DNA of 64,000 bases from Siderastrea radians (taxonomy: Eukaryota > Cnidaria > Anthozoa > Scleractinia > Rhizangiidae): NCBI GenBank assembly GCA_964017195.1, contig OZ024891.1:11256458-11320457 (forward strand), in the 5' to 3' direction. Under the pieces are notes generated by a model, which worked only from the letters and a program-made list of their open reading frames with translations, did no database searches and had not been told where the DNA came from. Position 1 is the stretch's first letter. Each line of letters begins with the position of its first letter. A program made the position numbers and the translations under genes. This document shows positions 26,097 through 39,400 of this stretch, piece after piece.

Positions 26097-29000
26097 GCAC
26101 ACAAAATAATAATAATAATTAAGAACAACATTATAATTATAATAACCTTCCCAGAATCCTTTTTACCTGAAAAAATTTCATTGCCAAATAACTTTATCAA
26201 TCATCAGCGTAGTAAAATGCTACGTCATGTGATTTTTACACAAACCATGAAATACCACTCATATCAAGCTTAGTGTGGTGACGTCATTATTCACGTGTCA
26301 TGGGTCATTTAGAAATGGGCGGTGATATCATGGGATATCAAAACTGCGCTGGCTATAAGCGAGAAGAAAATAAAGGATTAAGTCTTAGGTTTAATATCTT
26401 TGTCAGTTTGAAGCACAACTCAACCAACTCAACTTCGCGAGCTCTGTTTATATAAAAATCAGTGACACCTTTTACGTTTGATACAAATTCTTGGCACCAT
26501 AGTGGCTAATTCGTCATGTTCTTAAGTGTATTTCATACATACATGTAACAATGGCAAAGTTACCGTAAAAGCTCTATTAAGCCCCCTGGGGGCTTATTTA
26601 ATTTCTGGCCTCAGAGGGGGGTTGTTAGAGAGAGGGGCTTTTTTCAAATCATAAAATTTACTAAAAACTCAAATTAATTTTTAGAAAAAATTATTCTAGA
26701 TCGTTGGCTAATAGGGACAAAAATGGTGTGTGTAATTTACAAAATTACAACTGAAATAATGAATATATATATATTTATTAAAAACTGGACTAGGTATATT
26801 GGATTTCTACCATTCTGATTGGCTGAACGGAGCCAGGCTATCAGCTCATATACCTGCTGTGACCAAATATGGTCAATGAACACTCAACAACAAAATGAAC
26901 AAAGTGAGCTGGAAGTTTTTTCCTAGCCAGCAACCCGGCGAGAAAAATAGACAAGAAAAATCACTTGGCAGCGAATTTGAATTAAGCAGAAATTCCAACA
27001 GCGTCACTAAAAGCGTCGTCTAACACAAGTCAAAATTGTTTGAAGAAACTGTGCAGAAAAAGAAATTAGAAATTTAAGCATTGAGCGTTGTGTTTACAAT
27101 TAATTTCTTTCATCGATCGTCACGTCGATCATTAAAATTGAACAAACGGTAGGTTTTATCAGGAAGCCTTTCCACTTCAAAATATCAAGACAAGACAAAA
27201 TAAAACACAGTGAAATGGGGCAGAAGCATTTTTAATAACAACTGTCACACATTCGTGACGATTTGGTGCGAAAATCATGAAGCAGTCTGAACAAGTACTA
27301 AACAAACTACAGCTGCAAACTACCAAGAAGGCCGAAGGAAGGGCGAAAATTTTTTTTCGGCTTTAACACGCAAAATTGACACTGGTTTACCTGCACTCGT
27401 TGTAGCTCTGTGTTCCAACAGGTCCAAATACTCGGATAGAAATCGGATGCCAATTTGTAAGCGGAGTTGAATCGCTTTTCCAGTTGTTTGAATGTTGTTT
27501 TTACCATTCCGTCCGCAACCTCTAAACCGAGAACAACTGCATTTTGTGCTTTGCATTAAACAAACTATGATGGTGAATTCTAATGTTCCTCGCTACAGTA
27601 ATCTTGCTTCTGAGCTGCATAGAAATTACTTCTTCAATTTCAAATTGGTTCTGTCTTCATTTCGATCAACACGCACATGATGGCTCCGTTGTGCGAACAG
27701 ATTACAAACTTGTTCTGTTTCAACTCCAGCAGCTAATATGGTGAAATTGTACAGCTTCAATCCGCTTTGAACGATGATTACAACAGTGTTTCGGGAAAAA
27801 TCAAACATGTACCATATTTCAGAGCCAATAATTAGAAGATTTTTTCCCAAACTTGTGCCACTTCGTTCACTTTCGAGCAGTTTTCATTGATTCATTCAGC
27901 TTTGCAATGAAACGCTGCAACACTTCGCAAGGTTTTGGCGCCTTTTTCGTTCAGTCATGTGATCGATTCTTGCTCCCTTTTTATCCCTTTTCTCATTTTT
28001 CTCTTTCTTTCTTGATTTTTTTAACAAAAATAGTGGTTAAGTTTTTAATAAAACAATTATTCTACTCGGGCTTGCTGGATATCAAATGATTATAACCAAC
28101 TCGGCGCTACGCGCCTCGTTGGTTATCTATCATTTCATATCCAGCGCGCCCTCGTAGAATAATTGTTAAATATATCATATATGACAACTATAACATAATT
28201 TATACTCTAATATAATGGTACTTCTGGGAAACGAAAGACCAAATTTCCCAAGAGAGTGGGGCTTAAAAGAGAGGGGGGGGGGGGTTAAAAGAGCTTTTAA
28301 AGTGCACCTAACCCCTCAAATTTTTTTTCGCTAAAATAACTCTTTGCACGTGTTCGAAAATCATTGCGCCCTCAGTCTTGACTTTTTATAGGCTGTAAAT
28401 GTTACGAAATCAAGCCATCATCTGTTACACGACTGAGCTAGTGAGGGGCATGAGTCTATTCTTGATTTGACATCACAAACTGATTTGCATCTCCTTAAGT
28501 CTTTGTAAACATGCATGCAAAGCAGTTCGTGACGTCAAATCAAGAATAGACCCGAGCCCCTCAACTAGCTAGGTCGTGTAACAGATGGTGCTTAGTTTTT
28601 CGTAAGTATTGAAGCCCGTAAAAAAGTCAAAAACTGCAAATAATGGCGAAATGTTTTTAATATAGGTGCAAAGTTTTATATTAGCGTAAAAAATATTTTG
28701 GGGTTAGGTGCACTTTAAGGAATTAAAACAAGAACATGTGGAGATATTTATGGAGTTAATTTGGAGTGCAAAATCTTTTTCACTTGTGACTGCTGACCAA
28801 ACGTTTGTCGATGGTCAAATGCCCCACTTCGTGGAGCTGAAGCGGGGTCAAACTCCTGTTTGCTGCCTGGGGTGATTAACATGCTTAGAATTGATTGATA
28901 AGTGCACATTACTGAAAGGTATGTTATTTAGATCCACTGGGGTGGGAAAAAATTTTCTGACACCAATGTATTTCAGAGTCACTGATTAGATATTGGATCT

Positions 29001-29150
29001 GATAATTGTTTGATTGCCTGATTGATTTTCTTTGCTAGTTGATTGATTGATTTCTTAATATTAAAATGGTAATTCATTAAGCAAACAGCAAAGTAAATGT
29101 ACAAAGCTGTCATCACTAGAAGATCAATAAACACAAAAACTACAGACAAC

Positions 29151-29195
<45 letters not shown>

Positions 29196-30421
29196 AGTTG
29201 ACTGATGGGATTGCTAATTGACTGATTGATTGATTAACCTACTTATAGTATCTTTGAATTGCTAATTTGTTATGCTGACTTTTCGCACATTTATGCAAAT
29301 CTCACTGCACTGAAAATAGCCTTGGAGAGTCGGTCAAAATATAAATTAAGGTGGCTAGACCCGATTTTCACTAACCATACCTACTCTCTTTGAACATGAA
29401 ATGCAGTTATAAAGATGCCTCAAAAGAAAAGCGAAATCCAGTTATATCTATTTGTAGGGTATAGATTGAAGTTTAAAACAGTGGGGTTTTTTTCGAGATC
29501 GACATAGCCATAGCAACACGATGCCGTCATTGTCTATTTTTACTTTTCCTTACTTTGTTAGAAATCCAGACATTCGTTTTCAAAGCTATTTACAGGACTT
29601 GTAGTTCATATAATTTTCTTCAGTCGTACCGATGTTAAACAATTTTTATGAGAGCGTTTTCGAGAAATAATTTATTGAAGTTTTTAGCCGCTGCTAACAA
29701 ACGAATCATAAACAATTCTTTTCGCGTTCACATTATGGGAAATCGGATGAAGCGATTTCTTTCATCTATTCCTGCACGATAGCTGAAATCTCTAGAAAGA
29801 ATTTGAGGCCAAAGTTTTCTTTCCACGGTCAGGATGAATGTCAGTTTGTGGAACGCGAAAATAAAACAACCTCCAAACTCTAACAAATAGCAAATCCGTT
29901 TAATAATACATGAACCACCAACTTTTCGGAAAGGGCATCCAAAGGAAATGATACATTTTATACCTTTGGAAACGGTTTCCGGAAATGATGGAAATCCTCA
30001 GATGCTCGCTCCAATTCATTTTTGAGCACTTTGATGGTAAACCCATGCCATTGGCAGCGTCGCGTTTCTCCCGTTTTGTGCATTAATGTTAATTTTGAGG
30101 AAACTACCCAATGGAAACCACACTCCCCGTGTTCATTTTAACGAAGGTGTGAAGTGTCCTCCAGATTTGCTGAACTAAATAAATAAGTACAAAAAATAGA
30201 AATAAGAAATTTTAGACCTTTGGAGGTATCAGTACGACGAAAAAAACTTTTCAGTGTCAAGGTGGCAAAGAGAATGAAAAGTTATAAAATGTCAGTATTT
30301 CAGGTTGCACTGTACACTGTTAATGTTTAATTCTAATACACGTTTTCTTGTTCCATAGCTAGAGATCACACTCTTCAGGATATATAATTTTAAAATTGTT
30401 CTTCTAGTTCCACTTGAAATA

Positions 30422-30483
<62 letters not shown>

Positions 30484-33400
30484 CCCGCGTCTTTTATTTT
30501 CGTTAGCGCGCTCTTCAATCTTTTGACAAAATAGAAGGTCTGTGAACAGACTAAAGATCAAAAGATATTTGAACAGTCTGCCATAGCATGTGAGAACAAC
30601 TACGAGCTCCTGCTACGAGTTATGGGTCCAACGCCGACCATTTTGTGCAATCATTGTGCCATCAAACTTAATCGAACTATAAAATCGATCCTAATGGAAC
30701 TCAATCCCTCCTCAATGTGCTCAATCTAAACTAATCGAATTTAATCTAATCATGAATAAATATATTTTTCAGAGGCCAGGAGTGGTCGGAGGGCCTCGGA
30801 GCGGGTATAGACGGGTATAGACTGACCTCTAGACTCTAAGGTCTAATTTAAGTTATGCAGATATAAAGAATAGTAACGTGTGTTACAAACTTACCAAATA
30901 GATGCTCTCAGCTTTGAAAGGCATTTTTTATTCCTGCTGACCCAGCATCTAGACTTATTCTTATTTCGGTAGTTTTCACCACCTTTCCCCTCTTCATAGA
31001 AAAAGGCAACACAATGGAGTACGGATCCTGCCCCGGCATCTTCATTAAGATCATTTATTGCCTCACTCATGTTGTTACGTATCTTCACCACGCGTTTACT
31101 CGTCGTTACTAAAACTGTGAAACTCAAGCTCGCCGATAGTCCGGGTGGCAGAGGTCAAGTTGCTTATAAATGGAAACGGCTTGGGATTGTTAACTAGACA
31201 GTATTTGACTACATTTTGTTTGAATTTAAACGCAGTTTTAACAAAGAGTCACAATAGTACGTACTTTTAATAAATAAGCATGGATTATTCTGAAAAGGAT
31301 AAAGCAAGTAGCTGCAACACCGCAAAAAATTTCGTTTCACCGAACACCGTAGGTTTAAAGTGCCACTGGGACCAGAATTTTCGTATTTCATATCTTTGCA
31401 TTTTCGAAAATAGTCTGTGGTTGTTAGCCACCACGCCAAATTTCAACTCATTTCGACGACTGGAAGTCGCTTTTTTCGGACGGTTTTTGTCGAGATTTTA
31501 CGGCCGCCATTACTGGCCCTTGTTCCGGAAGCTGGCTTGCGAATTAGTGGAAGTGACGTTAGAGGCTCACCTCAAACCTAGTACCTTCTTACAGTTACAT
31601 GCCGTGGGAAATTTAACTGCCGTCGAGGGAAGATTTCCTGCCAACTATTTGCTGTACGGCCTTGAAATTTTCCTTGCTGCAGTAGTTATTAAGGATATTA
31701 CTTGTGTTGTACAATGCTACAACAATAAATCCAACCACCGAGCTGGTATTTCGCTTCATCAAAGCCTTGCGAGCGGACCCGCAATGGAAAAATGGATAAT
31801 GTTCGTACTCACACACAGTGCAAATTTCAACCCAAGAGGTATTTTTGTCGGCTGTTCTGATCACTTCACGGACGAGTGTTTCCAGAGGGCTGTTCATGTC
31901 GAAGGATCCTAGAGGTCGATTATGCCATTGTCCATTCCAACTATATGGAAAAAAAGATCCGGAAAAAAATGAGACGAAAGGTACCTAATCTTAACGCATT
32001 TGAAGTGATAGTTTGTTACTTTTTCAACGCATCCACCATTCTGCAAAACTTATTTTCTTTTAACGTGTTTTGAAATTTATCTTGCTTGTGGAAGACCCTT
32101 TCAGTTCTGCCGCCTGCTAGCGCGAAGATCTTCGGCGTAGTCCTCATAAAATGCATCCTGGGCGAATGGAGGACCGTCGCGATTAAGCCGATAGTTTGTA
32201 TTGCTTACCTTTTTTTTCTTTTCTCTTTTTTTATTTCCGTGTGTGTTTATTTCAGAGCAGTAATCGCTTAGAAGCATGGTCATTTATTTTATAGCATACC
32301 ATACTGAATGTCGAGAAACTTTTCTCCTTATTCCCTGTCGGTGAAGAGTCGATTGACATTATTGTTCGAAATATATAAAGGCTTCAACAGGTTGGCTCGT
32401 CTTGCGTGGAAATTTAAGTTGGGAAAAAATATCACACGCCACTATTTGTCTAAGGGGTTTACAGTGTTATTTCTTTTAACTGTCATAGCAATCTTAGTAA
32501 AGGAACTACCAAGAAAAATGATTAAATATCAAGTTATTATTTTTACGCAATGAATAAAGCAAGTGAAAGCTTCGTTTCCGCGGCGGTCCTCATGTTGTTG
32601 TTGTTGTTGAAAATTTTCCTTGTGGCTTTGATTTGCACTACAAATATTTAGATTCCGGCCACACAAGGCCTCCAGTTCTTAAAAAGAGGTCTTAGTTTAT
32701 TTCACTTTTTTCGGCTCGAGTTAAGAATTGTACAAAAACTGTTCAAAATATTTAGAAACACCAAGTAGTTGTCTTTCAATGCACTGTACTATGGTGGACA
32801 CGATAAGTTTCATCAGCTGACTGCCAGATGACTACAGCATTACGGCTCTTCAAGAAAGTTTCCCATACTATGCTAAGAATAGCCAAAAATCTCAATGTTT
32901 ACGATATATAATGAATGTAAACAACGACAGACAAAATATAGCTTCTTTTATTTCTCTACCGAAGCGAACAATAAAATCAATCGACCGACTAGAGAGAATT
33001 CGCGAGCATCAAATTCTAGAGTCTTTATAGGTGTTTTGTCTAAATTTCCAAAGCTTAAAACATCAGTTTTTCGATTAGCTGGACAGCGATTTATCCGTTG
33101 GATAAGAGTTATCCGCTCTTTGAGTAACTTGTGCCTGAACTGTAATCACTGTATGAGCATTATTTCGCGCATATTTTGAACTCTCGCCAATATAAAGGCG
33201 AGAAAAACAACTTTGAACAGTTGTTTACAGGCTTCTAAGCTAAAATCTCCTGACATCAGTTCTTACATCGTACGTTAAGAAAAATTCTTCATTTGCTGAA
33301 TGAAGTGAAGCCTCTGATGCTTCGAAAGCTTAAGACTGTTCCGAATCGTAGAAATACTCTTCGGAGGTTTCGCAGTCGACGGTAGGCACCTTGAGTAAAA

Positions 33401-36400
33401 ACACAAGAAGGAAAGGCGACTGAGGTGAGCCTCTGACGTCACAAGCTATTAAATTGCGCAATCACCCAGGAACACGTTTTCAGTAATGGCGGACACATTT
33501 TACGCAACTTTGGAGCCGAAAAATATTAGGATGGACGGTTTCTTGTTCAGTTATTTGGGAAAATATAGACACAACGCTATATTCTGCGACAGAATTTGGC
33601 CGAAATAAACCTACGAATTTTCGTCTCAGTGGCACTTTAAAAACACAAACATCGCACACCGTAGGGTTTGAGATCACCTCAATACCGCAAGGTGGGATTT
33701 TATTCACCGAAATACCGCACAAAAAGTGTGCAACACCGTAACACCGCAAACCCAATGTCCCCCTCAAATATGTTGACCATCCATGTATCCCTTTCCAGTA
33801 ATTCGTTAGGTATCTTCACAGATTTAAATGTGGAGGCGTAGATAACTAGGTTAATTCCACAGCCGATGAAGCAAGTGCTCTAACTTAACGAAGTGAATCA
33901 AGTGTCAAGGTTATCTGACACAAGTACTTGTAGCCAAATAACGTGACCCATGAATCAAAATTGTTCCATCTTAGACCCATCTTAATTTGTAATTTACCTT
34001 GGTTTCATGTCCTTGTTGATATGCTTTGAAATTTACGCCATCGTTACTGTAACTCAGTGAGTAAGACTTTACAAAGGTTTGATATCTTAAGGGATGTCCC
34101 TGAGAGGAAATGCCCGTAACTTGAGTATCATTTCGAAGATCTATTTGAAGCCATTCCATTTGGTCCATGTTTGGCCATGTTTGGTCTGGTACCCAGGCGC
34201 CTTTGTTGACGTGAAGCCTGGCATTTTTAGGGGCATCGTAGGAACCCAAACGGTCAGATTGGGAAGACGCTGTTATAGAATCATCTGATATTTGACCGCT
34301 TTCCATCCCCAAAGGTGTCTTGCAAATATTTAACCCAGCAACTGGAAATCCTGTGCAGTGTAAATGAAAGGCCACAAACATTCAGTGGGAAAACGTGGAA
34401 ACTGTAAACTTGTTGAGAGTAGCACCATGGTACTCGACCGTGGGGCTACACCTGACTAGTTCCCAGCACTGGCTGTATATCGTAAGCATTAAGTAGCATT
34501 TAGGGTACAAAGCGCACTCACTTGGAAAGTACTTAACCCTCTGACACAGTCCGTTTTCGAAGGTTTTTCTCAACACCCGGGACTTCAACTAGAATGGCGA
34601 GCAGAGAAAGAGTTTGTAAAGATATTTGCCTCAAAAAATTGTGAGTTTGAAGAGTTGTTCGATTTGTGTTCGTTCTTGCCGCTAGAGGGAAGTTATGTGA
34701 TGGCCTTGATCATTTCAGTGTCGTTTTGTGTCATTTCCGCTGGAGAATTGACATAACATTTCACAGATGTTTGGCTTAACTTGAGCGGGTTCCATTCGAT
34801 TGATTATTTTGAGCAGGAAAAAAAAAACTAGGAATTCGATGAAGTCCCGATTGAAAACGCTGTTTCACTTTGCTTAAGGCTATTTGTCCTTACTCGGATT
34901 TTGAGTGGATAGCCAACGATGGTGCCTCTTATGAGAAGGATCCCAAGGATACTCGACACTTCTTCTCAAATAATTTAGGTTGTATAAACAGGAGACATCA
35001 GCGAACTTCTCATAGGTCTTCAGTTTAATTCGCAGACGTTTCCCATTCGGGCTTCATCAGTACATCAGCTATTGTATACTTGGAGTAAAAAGTAAAAAAA
35101 TTTTATCTTATCTTTTTCAAAGTTTATATACAAATAAAAATACAATGAAATGAACAGGAAATACAATGAAAAGAAAAAGATAACAATAATTGGAGATAAA
35201 AATTATGTAAGAATTACGTAATAAATTAGAAAATCACATGACTATTGTGCAAAATTGTTTACAAAAACAGTACCTAGTTAGCGGCTCATGAAAATAACAA
35301 TGTAAAGTGAATAAATAGTGAATTGTGAATATATACTCTAACGGGCTAGTGTAGGAAATAGTGACACTTTTATGGCTAATTGTATCTTATTCTATTTCTA
35401 GAATTAAATTCGCATCTTTTATTAAGCCCGTGGGGCTGTAGAGTGCAGAGTTGCGCGGTCCAGTGCGCTTCTCTCGTAGTAAGACGTTGCTCTAAATTGT
35501 TGTCACTAGCATTACAAATTTCTTCTATAATGGTAAAAATAAAATTACAAAGCACATGTTGTTCTCGATCAAAAATGAAAGCGACTTCACAGGTGTTCTT
35601 GCCCGTGAGCATGGCGGATTTATGATTCCGGAACCTTAAACCTTGAATTCATTGCTGGTGGATCCTACATATTGTAGGTTACACTTATTACAAGTAACCA
35701 AGTAGATAACATTCCTGGATTTACAAGTAATGTGCTGTCTGATACGATAATATCTACCAGTTCTACAGCTGGTGAAAAAATTGGTCTCAACGAGATAGTT
35801 CTTACAAAGATCGCATTTCCCATTGCACTTAAAACAACCTTGTTCGGAAGGACTGGCTGAACAATTGGTATTCTTGGGCTTAACTAGAATTTCTTTGATG
35901 TTTTTTGCCCTTCTAAAAGAGGAAATGATGGAACCCTTGGGGAAAATATTTGCCAAGTTAGGTGAATCGTAAATAGGATGTTTGTAAGAATTCAAAATTT
36001 TACCAATGCTAGGTAAACTTTTTTGTTTTGTTTTTGTTTTTGTTTTTTTTTTCGGTAAACTTGGGTAAAAATCTACCACAAGGGCCGGGGGAAAACAGTT
36101 TTGGAATCTTTCTTTTGGTGATGAAGTAAATTATCCCTGGAAATTGACTTAACCTTCTCAAATTGCTGCTGTACCTGGATGCGGTTATAGCCCCGATTAA
36201 CTAGGTAATCTTGGTATTCAACATTAATGTATTTCACATTCATAAACTGTAAGTATATTAATATATACTGACAGGGAGTAGTAGTTATTACGTTAATTTG
36301 TGTAGATGTATGGACTGGAAGGTCATTCTCAGGTGTCTCTGTGGTACTTTAGATAAAGTTGGCAGTGGAGAGTGGAGATAGCACTTGCAGTTCAGTTACA

Positions 36401-39400
36401 AGGAATATTAATACTTTAATCTAATATGTATATTTGATGCACTCTTTATAAACTGGAAGTCATTCTCCGGTTCTCCGGTGTCTCAGTGGTACTTTAGAAA
36501 AAGTTGCCAGTGGAGAGTGGAGATAGCACTTGCAGTTCAATTACAAGGAATAGAAATAGTTTAATCTAGGTTCTTATATATGTATATTAATGCACTCTGT
36601 ATAAACTTCAAGTTCATTCTCCGGTTCTCTGATGTCTGCGTGGTACTTTAGAAAAAGTTGCCAGGGGAAAGTGGAGATAGCACTTGCAGTTTACTCATCA
36701 GGAATAGTAATGAAGCATTGATTCTCCACTCTGGCCAGCTGTAGCGAATATTCTATCAGGTGGACGGAGACATCAGAGAACAGGAGAATGAACTTGTAGT
36801 TAACACAGAGTGTATTAATATACATATATCATAACTCAGATATATAAATTGCTTTTCCTTACGATAAAACTGCAAGTCTTTTCGCCACCATCTAGTTGCA
36901 AACTTTCTTACAATTCAACGGAGACAACGGAGACCCGGAGAATGAACTCGCGTTCTCGTCCAAGCTGCCGAGTCAATTTTAATATACACACAATGTGGAT
37001 ATAAGTAATTGCACGCTTAGAAGAGGATTTAGAAAGCTGGAATGCAAGCTAGCTTACTGTTAGTTAATTCTTTCAGGCGTTTCTTTTGTCCTGTGAGAAA
37101 TTTAACAGAAACTATGTTGCCCGAAGAAATAAAACAATTATGCTTAACAAAAGATCGTGGTTGATTACGAAAGTAGCACAAGCTAGCGTGGCACTCAGGT
37201 ATAAGCTACGAAACTGTAAGGGTGTTGTTATGGGTGGCTCTTTTAGCCAGCGATATGTTTTTGGTGAAACTATGCTTGACAGTGGAAAAGAATCGCACAA
37301 ACAAAGGGTACATGAAAATTATAACCAAAAACTATTATGTAGGTATAAAATGAATTTGCGTGACGTTGCTTTGTCAGTTGAGCACACGGCCTCTCCAGGT
37401 ATGTGCGCACTAGAAGAGAATGGAAAGCAAGCTGTCTTATTGTTACACAGGGAAAATTCGTGCAAACAAAAGGATGCATGGAAATTACAGTAAACTCTTT
37501 TTATGTGGGAACACAATAAATCTGACTAACGACGCTTAGACTGTCATTTGAGCACAAGACACCATGGCCTCAAGACCTGCAAGGCAGCTTAATAGTAAGG
37601 TAAGCAAGATCTCTTTCATTCTTTTCGTAGGGCTTCTAAGATAAAGAAGGCTTCGACTAATATTTGTATCTAAATCCGCCATTTTGAAAATGGGCCAGGC
37701 AAGAAACGAGCTACAACTACTTTGTAACTGTAATAAGACCTTTTCTTTTATACAAATCCGTCATATTAAAATGGTCAAAACAAGAAACGAGTTACAGCTA
37801 CTTTATTGTTAAAGAAACACCTCTTTACGGAAAAGCCCACCATTTTGAAAATATGCCAAGCAAGGAAAAACCTAAAACTTATTTGTTGATCGTTGTAAGA
37901 CCTTTTCGCGGAAACATCCGACATATTAAAATAGCCGGAAAACGAAACGAACTACAGCTACTTCATTGTTGAGTTAACACCTTTTCACGGAAAAGCCCGC
38001 CATTTTGAAAATAAGCCAAGCAAGGAAAAACCTAAAACTCCTAAATTATTGTAGTAAGACCTTTCCGTGGAAATATCCGCCATTTTGAAATGGCCAAGAC
38101 AAGAAACAAACTACAGCTGCTTTTTTGTTGAAGTAACACTTTTTTGCGGCAAAGCCCACCATTTTGAAAATAAGCCAAGCAAGGAAATAACTACAACTCC
38201 TTTTTAAAAACGGATCCAGAAAAGAGATATCTACACTTACTTAGGCGGGAAATGAAAAAACACTACATGCGGGAAAACCACCATTTTGTAAATGGGCAAG
38301 ACAAGACTCGAACTACAACTACTTTCTAATACATTTTCGCGGAAAAGTCGTTCATTCTGAAGATTGGTGAACTGAGTACTTAGTACAGTAGTTTGAACAA
38401 TTATTTATTTCCTTAGTGTTTAATAATGTGTGATACATTTATCTGATCTTCTAATTTATTTGTTTTTTTTTACCACAGAGTATACGAAGTGCCTTGGTAC
38501 GCACAATCCTTCCTGCAGCCTCCACATGCTCATTGATATCTACAAAGGTTTCCTTTCGCAGAGGTGATAATGACACGAGATTGAGTACAAAGCTAGACGA
38601 TCAATAGTTGAAAATATGCAACAAAAGGGATGAATGCGATCAAGCTCTTAAGAAAATTCAGGGCCTTGCATTCTTTTTCTCTGCGATATCAACGATTGAA
38701 AGCAGAGTAGACAAAGATAAAATTGAGAGAGAGCCTGATGAAGAAGACGAAGAGCAGGAAAAGAAAACTAAAAGTGTTATCTATTCGCCTGTAATTTCCT
38801 ATTGGATTGCCGTTCAGTCGCCAAACGGCACGCGTGTTTCAACAGTGCCCGTTCACTCTGTTTTGTTGGACACTGAAATGGAAGTCAATGCAAAAGTATT
38901 ACCAGAATGCAAAAAGGGAAAAGAGCCGCCCCTTTATGTACGACCCTCAAAGATCACAACAGTGACTTTCTGCAGGAAAAAGTCGATCTTTCATTTTGTT
39001 ACGGGAAAAACCCTTCAAGATCAACTGATGGAAGAACCCCTGGAAGATTCATTGCGAGGAAGTGAGCGTGTTGTAAGATTAGAGGTCATCTCAAATGCGT
39101 TCTGTTCTGTACTACGCGACAAAGGCGTCCCAGCTCTCGTTCGGGCCGGGCTAAAGGTCGACGTATTTAGCATCGAAAATTCACATCTGCCTGACGAAAA
39201 CGATTGTAATAGCCATGAACGACGTCGAACTTGCGATGGAAAAAACTTGGTTATTCGCTCTACAAAGGAGAAGTTTATAAGAAAGTTCAATCTTCTAAAT
39301 ATACATTCAAACACTGTTGCACAGTTAAGAAGTTTCTATCGGTGCTCGGCACCAGTGAATGCTTCAAGGAAACCATTGTGAAACACCTAAACAAGCTTGA

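Larger units (their letters stand above)
34985..36245 (-). mobile_element. Penelope-like element, 3' portion
   Basis: A minus-strand fragment with the end of RT/linker, a Cys-rich segment, the GIY-YIG endonuclease and about 390 bp of 3' sequence with a hammerhead-like core. It is 5'-truncated, since the RT fingers and palm are absent. At least two frameshifts make it non-functional. Confidence 0.75.

Noticed and set aside
30292..30561. Frame with a poly-Ile block
   Set aside because: It crosses the AAT repeat at 30,416-30,483 and has no other support.
31280..31690. N-terminal extension of the THAP protein
   Set aside because: This part of the open frame translates the element's terminal inverted repeat and its flank.
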